From Rhizobium leguminosarum bv. trifolii WSM1325 (GTDB lineage Bacteria > Pseudomonadota > Alphaproteobacteria > Rhizobiales > Rhizobiaceae), in NCBI GenBank assembly GCA_000023185.1, contig CP001623.1, positions 620,001 to 684,000 on the forward strand: a DNA stretch of 64,000 bases, read 5' to 3'. Under the pieces are notes generated by a model. It saw nothing but the letters and a program-made list of their open reading frames with translations. It searched no databases and was not told the origin of the DNA. Every line of letters begins with the position of its first letter. Positions within the stretch are counted from its first letter, which is position 1. Positions 8,989 through 17,732 of this stretch are shown in pieces. Position numbers and translations under genes: made by a program.

Positions 8989-9807
8989 ATGAAAAATGCT
9001 GAGCTGCAGATCGGCTGCCAAACATTCACCTGGGAGATGCTGGGCACGGGTTGGAGCGGCGGTCCGGACGATCTGGTGCGCGCCATTGCCGACGGCGGAT
9101 ATGCCGGTATCGAAATCACCGACACGATGATCGGTCACTACGCGCTGAAGCCCGCCGACTTTGCCCGCACCCTGACGGATGCCAGTTTGGCGCTGGTTTC
9201 CTTTGCCTTCGGCTCCGCCAGCGGATTCACGGTGGCGGAAAAGATTGCCTCCGATCTCGACGCGGCGCGGCGATGGGTCGATTTCGCAGCGAACTTTCCC
9301 GGCGCGATGATATCGATGGGATCGGCGACGGTCGTCTCGGATGGTCCGCGCGATGAGAAATTCGCCATTGCGGCGGAGTGCTACAATCATGCAACCGAGA
9401 TCGGACGGTCGGCTGGCGTCGCTGTAGCTGTCCATCCTTCCTCGCACCACAACACGCTGCTGTTCACGCGGAACGACTATGATCAGCTGTTTGCTCTCTT
9501 GGATCCACAGGTGGGTTGGGTGCCGGATACCGGTCATATCCTGCGTGGCGGCCAGCAGATCGGCGATACGCTGGCGGCCCACCGGGACCGGATCCGCTAC
9601 GTGCATCTGAAGGATGTCGACGCCGGCGGGACCTGGGCGATGCTGGGCGAAGGCGTCTGCGACGTGCCTGCCGTGGTTTCGACCGTTCGGGATGCGCCGA
9701 ACTTTATCGGCTGGATCGTGGTGGAAGAAGAATCGGACCATGCCGAAACCGATCCTGCCGCCGCCGTTCGAGCGAACCGCGAGACGCTTCGACGTCTGGG
9801 GTTTTAG
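8989..9807 (+). CDS. Sugar phosphate isomerase/epimerase family TIM-barrel protein (IolE-like)
   Basis: A 272-residue xylose-isomerase-like barrel. The N-terminus IGCQTFTWEMLG resembles IolE-type inosose dehydratases. Likely metal ligands are in GIEITDT, VAVHPSSHHNT, WVPDTGHI, VHLKDVD and a C-terminal VVEEESD. Members perform isomerisation, epimerisation or beta-elimination on keto-sugars and cyclitols. It is divergent from the oxidoreductase at 7560, suggesting successive steps on the same substrate, with oxidation first (inference). Confidence 0.88.
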   Translation: MKNAELQIGCQTFTWEMLGTGWSGGPDDLVRAIADGGYAGIEITDTMIGHYALKPADFARTLTDASLALVSFAFGSASGFTVAEKIASDLDAARRWVDFAANFPGAMISMGSATVVSDGPRDEKFAIAAECYNHATEIGRSAGVAVAVHPSSHHNTLLFTRNDYDQLFALLDPQVGWVPDTGHILRGGQQIGDTLAAHRDRIRYVHLKDVDAGGTWAMLGEGVCDVPAVVSTVRDAPNFIGWIVVEEESDHAETDPAAAVRANRETLRRLGF

Positions 9808-9899
9808 CCCATCTCGTATTCCGTGGCGTCGGCCAAAGCTATCCGTCGATGCCAGAGCCTCTCCTGTCTCTCTTGTAAATTGGAGCGGTGGACTGGAGG

Positions 9900-10661
9900 T
9901 CACGCGTAGCGAACCTCCACGCCCAGCTTGTCGAGCCTGTGGCGAATGCTGTGCGGCATGTTGCTGTCCGTGATGATCAAGTCGACGCGCGACAGCGAGA
10001 AGGCTTTGGAGGAGGCGCCGACGTCAAATTTGCTCGAATCCGCCACGAGGACGACACGCCGCGCCATGCGAACCAGGTTGCGCTTGGTCCGTGCCACGTC
10101 CTCGGAGACATCGACGACATCGAAGGCCTGATCGATCGCGTGGGCGCCGACAAAAGCCTGGTGGGCGACGAGGCCGCCGACCGCCTTGTCGGAGTCCTGT
10201 ACGATCGTGCTCACGGTGCTGGGAAACACGCGGCCGCCGATCATGTGCACGTCGAGCCCTGGCCGGTACATCAGATGCTGGGCGATGTTCATTGCCGTTG
10301 TCGCAACCACGACGTTGTTGACTGGTGGCATCTGCATGGCGACCTGCAGCAGCGTCGAGCCGCTGTCGAAGACGATCGACTGGTTATCGATGATCTGTCT
10401 CGCAGCCATCTGGGCGATGCGTCGCTTCGCATCGAAATTGCGTTGCATGCGTTCCTCGAAGGCTGCTGCCGGAGAGTCGGACGGCAGGGCGATTGCCCCG
10501 CCATGCGTTTTGATTAGCTGCTTCTTGGCGTCCATGATTTCGAGATCGGAGCGGATCGTCACTTCCGAGACCTCGAAGAATTCCGCGAGCTGGCGGGTGC
10601 GTGCCTGGCCAACCCGTTGAAGTTCCAGCATGATCTGCTGCCGCCTCTGTTCTGCAAGCAT
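9900..10661 (-). CDS. DeoR-family transcriptional regulator
   Basis: A 253-residue protein with the N-terminal DeoR HTH (RRQQIMLELQ, ARTRQLAEFFEVSEVTIRSDLEIM, then KTHGGAI). The DeoRC sensor domain contains VFDSGSTLLQVA, TTAMNIA, and ADSSKF. It is divergent from the aldolase/PfkB pair and is probably their repressor, derepressed by a phosphorylated intermediate. Two copies of AAAAACGAAAG in the 10662-10917 gap are candidate operators. Confidence 0.93.
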   Translation of the reverse strand: MLAEQRRQQIMLELQRVGQARTRQLAEFFEVSEVTIRSDLEIMDAKKQLIKTHGGAIALPSDSPAAAFEERMQRNFDAKRRIAQMAARQIIDNQSIVFDSGSTLLQVAMQMPPVNNVVVATTAMNIAQHLMYRPGLDVHMIGGRVFPSTVSTIVQDSDKAVGGLVAHQAFVGAHAIDQAFDVVDVSEDVARTKRNLVRMARRVVLVADSSKFDVGASSKAFSLSRVDLIITDSNMPHSIRHRLDKLGVEVRYA

Positions 10662-10701
10662 ATGTGATCCCGACTGCTGTTATGCGACACTGCGACTTTT
10701 G

Positions 10702-10805
10702 AAAAACGAAAGCTCGCTGTTTCATCCTACGGCTTCTGCTGTTGAAATAGCCGTTCAGCCACGAAAATGCACGTCAAAAATTCATCATTCATGTAAAAAC
10801 GAAAG
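10702..10805. promoter_or_regulatory. Candidate DeoR operator: direct repeats of AAAAACGAAAG
   Basis: The 11-mer AAAAACGAAAG occurs at 10702-10712 and exactly again at 10795-10805, with a related ATCGAAAT at about 10808 and TTTTCGAG on the other face at about 10833. The spacing is 93 bp. CGAAA-type repeats are typical of DeoR/GlpR operators, and the site lies between a deoR-type gene and the operon it should control. Confidence 0.5.
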
Positions 10806-10917
10806 AAATCGAAATATTGAATGTTTGTTTGTTTTCGAGTTAGGGTTTTTCCAGCATCGGCGCCGGCAATCGCAAGCCTGCAATCACAAAGTCGGCAATC
10901 ACAAAGGAAGTCTCGCC

Positions 10918-11718
10918 ATGGGTCTCGGAACCAAAATCCGCCTCGCACGCCTGTTCTCGAACCCATCGGGTCACTTGTTCGGAGGCGCCGTCGATCATTT
11001 TGTCGGTTATGGCAATGTGCGTGAGGGCGGGCTTGCCGACCTGCCGGGTGCGCTCAGACGCGTCATGGCGGGAGGCCCCGACTACATCAGCATCCAGCCT
11101 GGCGCGGCGCGCCACCTCTGGTCGGAATACGCCGGAAAGGCAGCGCTCGTCATTCAGGGCGGTTGCTTCACCGCCGACGACCGTATTCGCCAGCTCATTG
11201 CGACCCCGGAGGACGCGGTGCGTTATGGTGCGGACGCTCTGGCTGTCGCCATTCCCGTGCGCGGCGCCACCGAAGGAGAGTATATCCGCTGGCTCACCGA
11301 TACGGTCAACGCCGCCGCCCGCTTCGAGATGCCGGTCGTCGCCCACGTCTATCCCCGCGATTTCTCCGACGGCGGCAAGATCGTGTTCACCCCGGATGAA
11401 ATCGCTTACGCCGTGCGCATCGGCTTCGAGGCCGGCGTCGACGTGATCAAGGTCGGCTACACCGGCGATTTCGAGTCCTTCCGCGAGACCGTTGCGACTT
11501 GCCCGATTCCGGTCGTGATCGCCGGCGGCCCGAAGACCGATACGCTGCTCGGGGCGCTCGTCCAGACGTCGGAAGCACTGCGCGCTGGAGCCAAAGGCGC
11601 GGTCGTCGGTCGCAACCTCTGGGGTCACGGCGATACGACCATGGCCGCACGCGCCTTCAAGTTCGTCATTCATAAGGGGATGACGCCGGAGGATGCAATG
11701 GCGGCGGCCGGTGCTTGA
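10918..11718 (+). CDS. Class I fructose-bisphosphate-type aldolase (DhnA/FbaB/LsrF family)
   Basis: A 266-residue TIM barrel. The start is the ATG at 10918 after AAAGGAAG; the longer frame is rejected because it runs through the promoter. The N-terminus IRLARLFSNPSGHLFGGAVD fits the family opening, VVAHVYPRDF is a central strand, and VDVIKVGYTGD carries the probable Schiff-base lysine. VIAGGPK and VVGRNLW close the phosphate-binding part. It would cleave a ketose phosphate to two short fragments. It is followed 3 bp later by a PfkB kinase, which suggests that kinase product and aldolase substrate match. Confidence 0.9.
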   Translation: MGLGTKIRLARLFSNPSGHLFGGAVDHFVGYGNVREGGLADLPGALRRVMAGGPDYISIQPGAARHLWSEYAGKAALVIQGGCFTADDRIRQLIATPEDAVRYGADALAVAIPVRGATEGEYIRWLTDTVNAAARFEMPVVAHVYPRDFSDGGKIVFTPDEIAYAVRIGFEAGVDVIKVGYTGDFESFRETVATCPIPVVIAGGPKTDTLLGALVQTSEALRAGAKGAVVGRNLWGHGDTTMAARAFKFVIHKGMTPEDAMAAAGA

Positions 11719-11721
11719 GAC

Positions 11722-12663
11722 GTGTCGCGCCCTTTCCAGGTTCTGGGCTTCGGCGCCCTGGCAATCGATGACATCATCTATGTCGATCGGGGGCTGACGG
11801 CCGGCAAGGGGAAGGTGACGAAGCGCGCCACGGACCATGGCGGCAACGTGGCGACGGCCCTTGTTGCCGTCGCCCGGCTCGGCGGGCGGGCCGGCTTCAT
11901 CGGCTGGCTCGGCAATGAGACAACGGCCGACGTGGCGGGCAGCGAGCTCGAGCGGGACGGTGTCGATATATCGCTGGCTCCCCGCCACGCGGATGCCGCG
12001 CCGATCCGCTCCGTGATCACGGTCGGTCCCGACGGCGACCGGTTCATCGCTTATGACGACGATGTGCTGCACGGCACGTCGGATGCGCTGCCCGATGATG
12101 TTCTGATGCAAGCCCCGGTACTGTTGATCGATGGTTATGCCACACACTCGGAAAACGTCGTGGCGCGCGCACGCGCCATGGGCCTTGCCGTGATTGCCGA
12201 TATCGAATGGACGGTCGGCGCCGCGACCGACCGGATCCTGGCTCTTGCCGATCATCTGGTGCTGCCGATTGCCTTCGGGCGGGAGTACACCGGCGAGGGT
12301 GATCCAACGATGATCCTGGACAAGCTCTGGTCGGGGGATCGGTCCGCGGTTGTCCTGACTGATGGCGAACGAGGGACCTACCTCCGACAGAGAGGCGATG
12401 CCACCCGCTGGCATGTGCCGGCCTATCAAGTTCAGGCGGTCGACACGACCGGCGCCGGGGATTGTTTTCACGGTGCCTACGCCCTTGCTCTCGCAGAGGG
12501 TAAGAGCCCGTTTGATTGCACTGCCTATGCCGCGGCGGCGGCCGCCATTTCCGTGACCGCACGGGGAGGGCGCAGAGGCCTGCCGGATCACCTTATGTGC
12601 CTGGCATGGATGGCGGCGGAGAATGCGCCTGTGCCGATGCCGATGCCGGGATGCCAAAAATGA
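11722..12663 (+). CDS. PfkB-family carbohydrate kinase
   Basis: A 313-residue ribokinase-like protein starting at GTG 3 bp after the aldolase stop. The N-terminal GFGALAIDDIIYVDRG and GGNVATALVAVARLG match PfkB signature 1. The C-terminal VDTTGAGDCFHGAYALAL is signature 2, with the catalytic Asp and anion hole. The ending ARGGRRGLPD resembles the tail of sulfofructose and related ketose kinases, but this is only a similarity by eye. It probably phosphorylates a ketose for the adjacent aldolase. Confidence 0.92.
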   Translation: MSRPFQVLGFGALAIDDIIYVDRGLTAGKGKVTKRATDHGGNVATALVAVARLGGRAGFIGWLGNETTADVAGSELERDGVDISLAPRHADAAPIRSVITVGPDGDRFIAYDDDVLHGTSDALPDDVLMQAPVLLIDGYATHSENVVARARAMGLAVIADIEWTVGAATDRILALADHLVLPIAFGREYTGEGDPTMILDKLWSGDRSAVVLTDGERGTYLRQRGDATRWHVPAYQVQAVDTTGAGDCFHGAYALALAEGKSPFDCTAYAAAAAAISVTARGGRRGLPDHLMCLAWMAAENAPVPMPMPGCQK

Positions 12664-13003
12664 GCGCGGGCGGCGATGGGTGCCGGCACCGATCGACTGA
12701 CCGAGCAGAGCCTCACGGCTGGCGTGTCATTGAATCACTTTGAGCGATCTCTCAACAGCGGCAAGTTCGATCATAAAAGTTACGCGCGATAAAAAATATA
12801 ATTCCGCAGTTTATTTTTAATTTCTGGTAAAATAATGATACGTTTCAAATAGATATTAAGAGCGGCTGGTAATCTGCGGCGAAATATCATCGATTCTTTG
12901 GTTGACTTTGAAGCTCAGGCCTGAGCTTTCTTGTCAAAAGGATCGGACACGGCGGGGAGCGCCGTCTGAAGATATGATCCGGACTGGTACGGGAGGACGA
13001 GAC
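12664..13003. promoter_or_regulatory. Intergenic promoter region before the sugar ABC ATPase operon
   Basis: This 340-bp stretch holds no convincing gene. Its middle (about 12770-12870) is strongly AT-rich, with several TATAAT-like stretches, and probably carries the promoter for the long rightward operon beginning with the ATPase gene. No clear inverted repeat was recognised. Confidence 0.4.
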
Positions 13004-14149
13004 GTGGCTGTGGTTGTACTCGACAAAATCTGCAAGACCTATGGAAACAGCTACCATGCGATCAAGGATCTGAGCCTGACGATCCATGATGGCGAGTTTC
13101 TGATTCTGGTCGGGCCGTCCGGATGCGGAAAATCGACCGCTCTGCGCATGATTGCCGGGCTCGAGGAAATCAGCAGCGGAACATTGAGCATCGGCGGCCA
13201 GGACGTCGTGGATCTCGCGCCCAAGGACCGGGACATTGCCATGGTCTTTCAGAGCTATGCGCTTTATCCGCACATGACCGTCTTCGATAACATTGCCTTT
13301 TCGATGAAGCTGGCCGGAAAGAACAAGGCCGAACGCACCAAACGTGTCCACGAAATCGCCAAGATCCTGCAGCTGGAGCCCTTGCTGGGCAACAAGCCCG
13401 CGCAGCTTTCCGGCGGCCAGCGCCAGCGTGTTGCGATGGGCCGCGCCATGGTCCGCGAGCCCGCGGCATTCCTCATGGACGAACCGCTCTCGAACCTCGA
13501 TGCGAAGCTGCGTGTTCAGATGCGGGCAGAGATCGCCAGCCTGCAGAGACAGCTGGGCGTGACGACGATCTATGTGACGCACGACCAGACTGAAGCGCTG
13601 ACCATGGGCGATCGGGTCGCGGTGCTGAAGGGCGGCGTGCTGCAGCAGGTGGATACGCCCAAGGCTCTGTATCACCGCCCGGTCAATGCGTTTGTCGCCG
13701 GCTTTATCGGTTCGCCGTCGATGAACCTTTTCGAAGGGCGTCTGGCGGGCGGACGGATCCATCTGCCGGGCTTCTCCATCCCCTTGTCCGGCGGCGCCTT
13801 CGAGCGCTCTCCCGGTCTATCCGCTTTCGAGGGAAAGGATGTGATCTTTGGGGTCAGGCCCGAGGACCTCTACGACAGCCGGTTGCCATCTGGCGCCTCC
13901 CATCCGACGATCCCGGTTGTCGTGAAATCGATCGAGGAGCTTGGCTCCGAGCTGATCGTGCATTTGAAGATCGACGCGGTCCGCATCGACTCGGGCGACC
14001 CCGATGCCGTCGAGGACCTGAGCGGGGCCGCCAATGCCGTCGCGCGGTTCGAAGCGGTCAGCGCGGTCGAGACAGGCCAATCGATCGACCTGGCCATCGA
14101 CCCGGCGAAACTGCACTTTTTCCACCCTCAAACGCATATGGCGCTGTGA
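13004..14149 (+). CDS. Sugar ABC transporter ATP-binding protein (MalK/UgpC/MsmK type)
   Basis: About 381 residues from the GTG at 13004, which has GGGAGG 7 bp upstream; an upstream in-frame ATG at 12902 lacks such a site. Walker A is GPSGCGKST (about 37-45), the signature LSGGQRQR, Walker B AFLMDEPLSNLDA, and the switch His is in VTHDQTEA. The C-terminal MalK-type TOBE domain follows IGSPSMNLFEG. It should energise the permeases at 1876-3665, which lack their own ATPase gene. It heads the operon with the second oxidoreductase set. Confidence 0.93.
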   Translation: MAVVVLDKICKTYGNSYHAIKDLSLTIHDGEFLILVGPSGCGKSTALRMIAGLEEISSGTLSIGGQDVVDLAPKDRDIAMVFQSYALYPHMTVFDNIAFSMKLAGKNKAERTKRVHEIAKILQLEPLLGNKPAQLSGGQRQRVAMGRAMVREPAAFLMDEPLSNLDAKLRVQMRAEIASLQRQLGVTTIYVTHDQTEALTMGDRVAVLKGGVLQQVDTPKALYHRPVNAFVAGFIGSPSMNLFEGRLAGGRIHLPGFSIPLSGGAFERSPGLSAFEGKDVIFGVRPEDLYDSRLPSGASHPTIPVVVKSIEELGSELIVHLKIDAVRIDSGDPDAVEDLSGAANAVARFEAVSAVETGQSIDLAIDPAKLHFFHPQTHMAL

Positions 14150-14284
14150 CGTGACGAGGGAGAGCCGGCGAGCGTTGCTGGCAGTCCGGCCACAAGCCGT
14201 TGTCGACGTTCGATGTCTTGAAAGCATTCCATCCGACGCCGAAACCAGCGTTCATCTTCAGTATCCGACTTAAAGGGCTTATCG

Positions 14285-15361
14285 ATGCCAGCAAAACAGG
14301 AACGACGTCTCCGCATCGGCGTATTGGGAGCGGGCCAGATTGCCCAGGCCGCGCATTTCGAGAGCTGCACCAAGGCAGCCAATGCCGACCTTTATGCAAT
14401 TTGCGATGTTGCCGAAGATCTCCGCGAACGTATGGCCATCACCCATGGGGCGGAAAAAACCTATGACGACTACGACAAGATGCTGGCCGATCCCGACCTC
14501 GATGCCGTGGTCATCGCGACCGCCGACGCCTTTCACGTGCCTGCTTCCATTCGCGCCCTTCAGGCAGGCAAGCATGTGCTTTGCGAAAAACCCGTCGGTG
14601 TCACCATCGAGGAATGCCTTGAACTGAAGGCTGTGGTCGACACGTCGGGAAAGGTGTTTCAGGTCGGGCATATGAAGCGTTTCGACGCGGGGCTGCAGGC
14701 TGCCAAGTCCTTCATCCGCGATGAAATGGGCGAGATGGTCGCTCTGAAAGCATGGTATTGCGACAGCACGCACCGCTATCCGATGACCGATGCGGTTCAG
14801 CCCCTGATCGTCACCAGCGCCAATGCGAAGAAACCCTCCGCCAATCCGAAGGCCGACCTGCGGCGCTACTATATGCTTGCCCATGGTTGCCATCTGATCG
14901 ACACGGCCCGTTATTTCGCCGGCGACATCGTTTCCGTCAACGCTCGTCTGTCCGAGCGAGCCGGTATCTGGTGCTGGTTCGTGGACGTGGAATTTGCCTC
15001 CGGCACGCTCGGCCATCTCGATCTCACCGTCCAGGTGCGCATGGACTGGCACGAAGGCTTCCAGATCTATGGCAAGAACGGCAGCATTTTGGGCAAGACC
15101 TATAACCCGTGGTACTACAAGAGCAGTGAGGTCGACATTTTCCGGGAAGCGGACGGCGCCACACACCGTGTTCTCGGTGCCGACGGCCATTTCTACCGCC
15201 GCCAGGTCGAAGGCTTCGCCCGCACCATTCTGGATGGCGCGGTGATGGAAGGGGCCGATATCGATGATGGCCTCGCATCCGTCCGGGCCATGGTTGCCGT
15301 CGCGCGTTCCGCCGAAAGCGGCAAGGCGGTTGCGCTGTCCGACGTCACGGGTGGCGTGTGA
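14285..15361 (+). CDS. Gfo/Idh/MocA-family oxidoreductase
   Basis: A 358-residue protein with AAAGGG before the ATG. The Rossmann motif is IGVLGAGQIAQAAHFES, the cofactor strand CDVAEDLRERMA, and the EKP motif HVLCEKPVGVTIEE. C-terminal substrate-domain features include RRYYMLAHGCHLIDTARYF, where the His and Asp occupy the usual catalytic neighbourhood. The stop overlaps the start of the next gene (TGATG). With the TIM barrel and hydrolase that follow it forms a tightly coupled pathway unit. Confidence 0.92.
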   Translation: MPAKQERRLRIGVLGAGQIAQAAHFESCTKAANADLYAICDVAEDLRERMAITHGAEKTYDDYDKMLADPDLDAVVIATADAFHVPASIRALQAGKHVLCEKPVGVTIEECLELKAVVDTSGKVFQVGHMKRFDAGLQAAKSFIRDEMGEMVALKAWYCDSTHRYPMTDAVQPLIVTSANAKKPSANPKADLRRYYMLAHGCHLIDTARYFAGDIVSVNARLSERAGIWCWFVDVEFASGTLGHLDLTVQVRMDWHEGFQIYGKNGSILGKTYNPWYYKSSEVDIFREADGATHRVLGADGHFYRRQVEGFARTILDGAVMEGADIDDGLASVRAMVAVARSAESGKAVALSDVTGGV

Positions 15362-16206
15362 TGAAGCTCGGCATCTTCGCAAAGACCTTCGAGGGAACGG
15401 AACCCGTAACCGTTCTCAACTCGGTCGCTGGCGCCGGGTTCAGTTGCGCACAATACAATATGGCCTGCTCGGGCCTTGCGCCGATGCCGGAGATCATCAC
15501 GGAAGCCCAGGCCCGCGCAGTCGGCGAAGCGGCGCGTAGCAGCGGCGTCGAGATCGTTGCCGTTTCCGGCACCTTCAACATGATTCATCCGGATCTCGCC
15601 GTGCGCGAGGCCGGCCTTCGCAAACTGGCGACCCTGGCCGAGCGCTGCGCCGGCATGTCGACCACCTTGATCACGCTCTGCACCGGCACACGCGACCCCA
15701 TCGACCAGTGGAAGGCGCATGCCGACAACGACACGCCGGAGGCCTGGCGGGATCTCCTCGAGGCGATGGGCGCGGCCATCGAGATCGCCGAGCGTTACGA
15801 TGTCGATCTCGGCGTCGAGCCCGAGCTTGCCAATGTCGTCAACTCGGCTGAGAAAGCCCATCGGCTGATTACGGCACTGAAGAGCCCCCGCATCAAGATC
15901 GTGCTCGATCCAGCCAATCTCTTCGAGGTCGCGACGCTCGATGAGCAGCGGAACATTGTCTCTTCCGCCATCGACCTTCTGGCCGATCGGATCGTCATGG
16001 CACATGCGAAAGATCGCAATCCGGACGGTAGTTTCGCGACCGCCGGCAAGGGTGTGCTCGACTACGCGCATTATCTCGGCCGTCTCAAGGCGATCGGCTT
16101 CGAGGGCAGTCTCGTCACACATGGCCTTTCGGCTTCGGAGGCGGCCGGTGCGGCGAGTTTCCTGAAGAGCAGTCTCGGCGGCGAAGCTGTGGGGGCAGGA
16201 AGATGA
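15361..16206 (+). CDS. Sugar phosphate isomerase/epimerase family TIM-barrel protein
   Basis: A 281-residue xylose-isomerase-like barrel. The start is the ATG at 15361, one base into the preceding stop; a GTG one codon earlier is possible. Metal-site candidates are VEPE in LGVEPELANV, VLDPANL, and VMAHAKDRN. It is about as related to the copy at 8989 as the broad family allows, so it is not a recent duplicate. It likely isomerises or eliminates from the keto product of the upstream oxidoreductase (inference). ATGA overlap with the next gene. Confidence 0.88.
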   Translation: MKLGIFAKTFEGTEPVTVLNSVAGAGFSCAQYNMACSGLAPMPEIITEAQARAVGEAARSSGVEIVAVSGTFNMIHPDLAVREAGLRKLATLAERCAGMSTTLITLCTGTRDPIDQWKAHADNDTPEAWRDLLEAMGAAIEIAERYDVDLGVEPELANVVNSAEKAHRLITALKSPRIKIVLDPANLFEVATLDEQRNIVSSAIDLLADRIVMAHAKDRNPDGSFATAGKGVLDYAHYLGRLKAIGFEGSLVTHGLSASEAAGAASFLKSSLGGEAVGAGR

Positions 16207-17012
16207 GATGGGCTGAACCGTTCGAAACCAGCGACGGGACCATTCTCAATGTCGATATGGCGGGCGAGGGCGCGTCCATAATCTTCCAGCATGGCTTATG
16301 CGGCGACGCGGCGCAGACCGACGAAGCCTTTCCGCTCGAAGCGGGTTTTCGCCGGGTAACGATCGAAGCGCGCGGCCACGGCCATTCCCAAACCGGCAAT
16401 CCGGAGCAGCTGTCGATCGCGACCTTCTGCGATGATATCGCCGCCTATATCGAAAAGAACCTTATGCCGCCGATCGTGATCGGCGGCATCTCGATGGGCG
16501 CGGCGATCGCCCTGCGTCTCGCGGTCAAGCGGCCCGATCTTGTCAAGGCTCTGATCATAGCAAGGCCGGCCTGGCTGACGGCATCCGCGCCGGAGAATAT
16601 GGCACCCAACGCCGAAGTCGGGCGGCTTCTGAAAACTCTGCCACTGGGCGAAGCAAAGACCGCATTCCTTGCCGGGCCGGTGGGCGTGCGGCTCGCCGCC
16701 GAGGCGCCGGACAATCTGGCCTCGCTTGCCGGTTTTTTCTCCCGCACGCCTTTGGATGTGACCGCCGAACTGCTCACCAGGATTTCCAATGATGGTCCTG
16801 ATGTGACCGACGAGGAGGTCGGCAATCTCACCGTACCGACGCTGGTTATCGGCCATGATCGGGACAGCATTCATCCTCTCAGCCATGCGCGTGCTCTTGT
16901 CGAGCGGATTGCCGGCGCGCGCTTCGTGCAGATCACGCCGAAGACTGAGAGCCGTCCGCAATACGTCGCCGACTTCCGGCTTGCCATGGGCCATTTTCTG
17001 AAGGAGCTCTGA
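16203..17012 (+). CDS. Alpha/beta-fold hydrolase
   Basis: A 269-residue protein of the classical alpha/beta hydrolase fold. Oxyanion strand IIFQHGLCGD (about 26-35), nucleophile elbow IGGISMGAA (Ser about residue 98), acid in VIGHDRDSIHP. A canonical late catalytic His is not obvious, since the C-terminal segment reads ITPKTESRPQYVADF. It is coupled to the TIM-barrel gene by a 4-bp overlap. It may open a lactone or hydrolyse an acyl group in the same pathway. Distinct from the HSL-type hydrolase at 6628. Confidence 0.87.
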   Translation: MRWAEPFETSDGTILNVDMAGEGASIIFQHGLCGDAAQTDEAFPLEAGFRRVTIEARGHGHSQTGNPEQLSIATFCDDIAAYIEKNLMPPIVIGGISMGAAIALRLAVKRPDLVKALIIARPAWLTASAPENMAPNAEVGRLLKTLPLGEAKTAFLAGPVGVRLAAEAPDNLASLAGFFSRTPLDVTAELLTRISNDGPDVTDEEVGNLTVPTLVIGHDRDSIHPLSHARALVERIAGARFVQITPKTESRPQYVADFRLAMGHFLKEL

Positions 17013-17016
17013 AACA

Positions 17017-17718
17017 ATGACGACCCCCTCCAAGACCTGGATCGCCGATCTTCCGAAGGATCGCCTGATTGCCGAATTCTCGGTCTGGTCGGCCGATCTC
17101 GTGCATCTGGCGGATGATCTGGCGCGTGTCGATCCTCACGTCGACATCCTCCACATCGATGTCGCCGATGGCCATTTCGCGCCGGCCATGTTGTTTTTCC
17201 CCGATCTTGTTGCCGGCGTGCGCAAAGTGTCCGCGCGCCCGATCCATGTTCACCTGATGGTCGCCGACAGCATCCTCCTGTCGCAGATCGAGCAGTTCGC
17301 CGATGCGGGCAGCGACCTGATCAGTCTTCATGTCGAAAACGAAAGCGTCGCTGTCGAGGCTCTCGATCTTCTCGATCGCCGCGGTGTCGCTGCCGGCATG
17401 GTGCTCAAGGTCGACACCCCCGTCGAACGGGTCGAGAGATATGCTTCCCGGCTGCGCTTTGTGACGCTGCTCGGCACGGCGATTGGCGTGAAGGGCCAGG
17501 GCCTCGACGAAAAGGCTGGTGCGCGGCTTCAGCAGGCAAAGCAGATCATCGCCGGTTGCGGTGCGGCGCATCGAATCGTGCTGGCGGCCGACGGCGGTAT
17601 TCGCGAGCACACCGTGCCGCTTCTGCGCCAGTCGGGTGCGGAAACGGTGGTCCTCGGTTCCCTGGCTTTCAATGCGCCATCGCTAGACGAGCGGATGGCA
17701 TGGGTGCGCGCACTCTAA
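17017..17718 (+). CDS. Ribulose-phosphate 3-epimerase family protein (divergent)
   Basis: A 233-residue TIM barrel with AAGGAG before the ATG. Family landmarks are FSVWSADL, LHIDVADGHFAPAM (metal His and Asp), IHVHLMVAD, ISLHVEN and VLAADGGI with a C-terminal VLGSLAF. The usual SVNPGFGGQ loop is replaced by GTAIGVKGQGL, so the active-site loop differs and the substrate is probably not plain ribulose 5-phosphate. It lies 4 bp after the hydrolase and 14 bp before the ROK kinase. Confidence 0.87.
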   Translation: MTTPSKTWIADLPKDRLIAEFSVWSADLVHLADDLARVDPHVDILHIDVADGHFAPAMLFFPDLVAGVRKVSARPIHVHLMVADSILLSQIEQFADAGSDLISLHVENESVAVEALDLLDRRGVAAGMVLKVDTPVERVERYASRLRFVTLLGTAIGVKGQGLDEKAGARLQQAKQIIAGCGAAHRIVLAADGGIREHTVPLLRQSGAETVVLGSLAFNAPSLDERMAWVRAL

Positions 17719-17732
17719 CTCATGGTCTTCAC

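Noticed and set aside
10840..12657. Long minus-strand open frame (about 605 codons) opposite the aldolase and PfkB genes
   Set aside because: It mirrors two well-supported genes, has His/Arg/Gly-rich sequence without any domain, and is the usual antisense artefact of high third-position GC.
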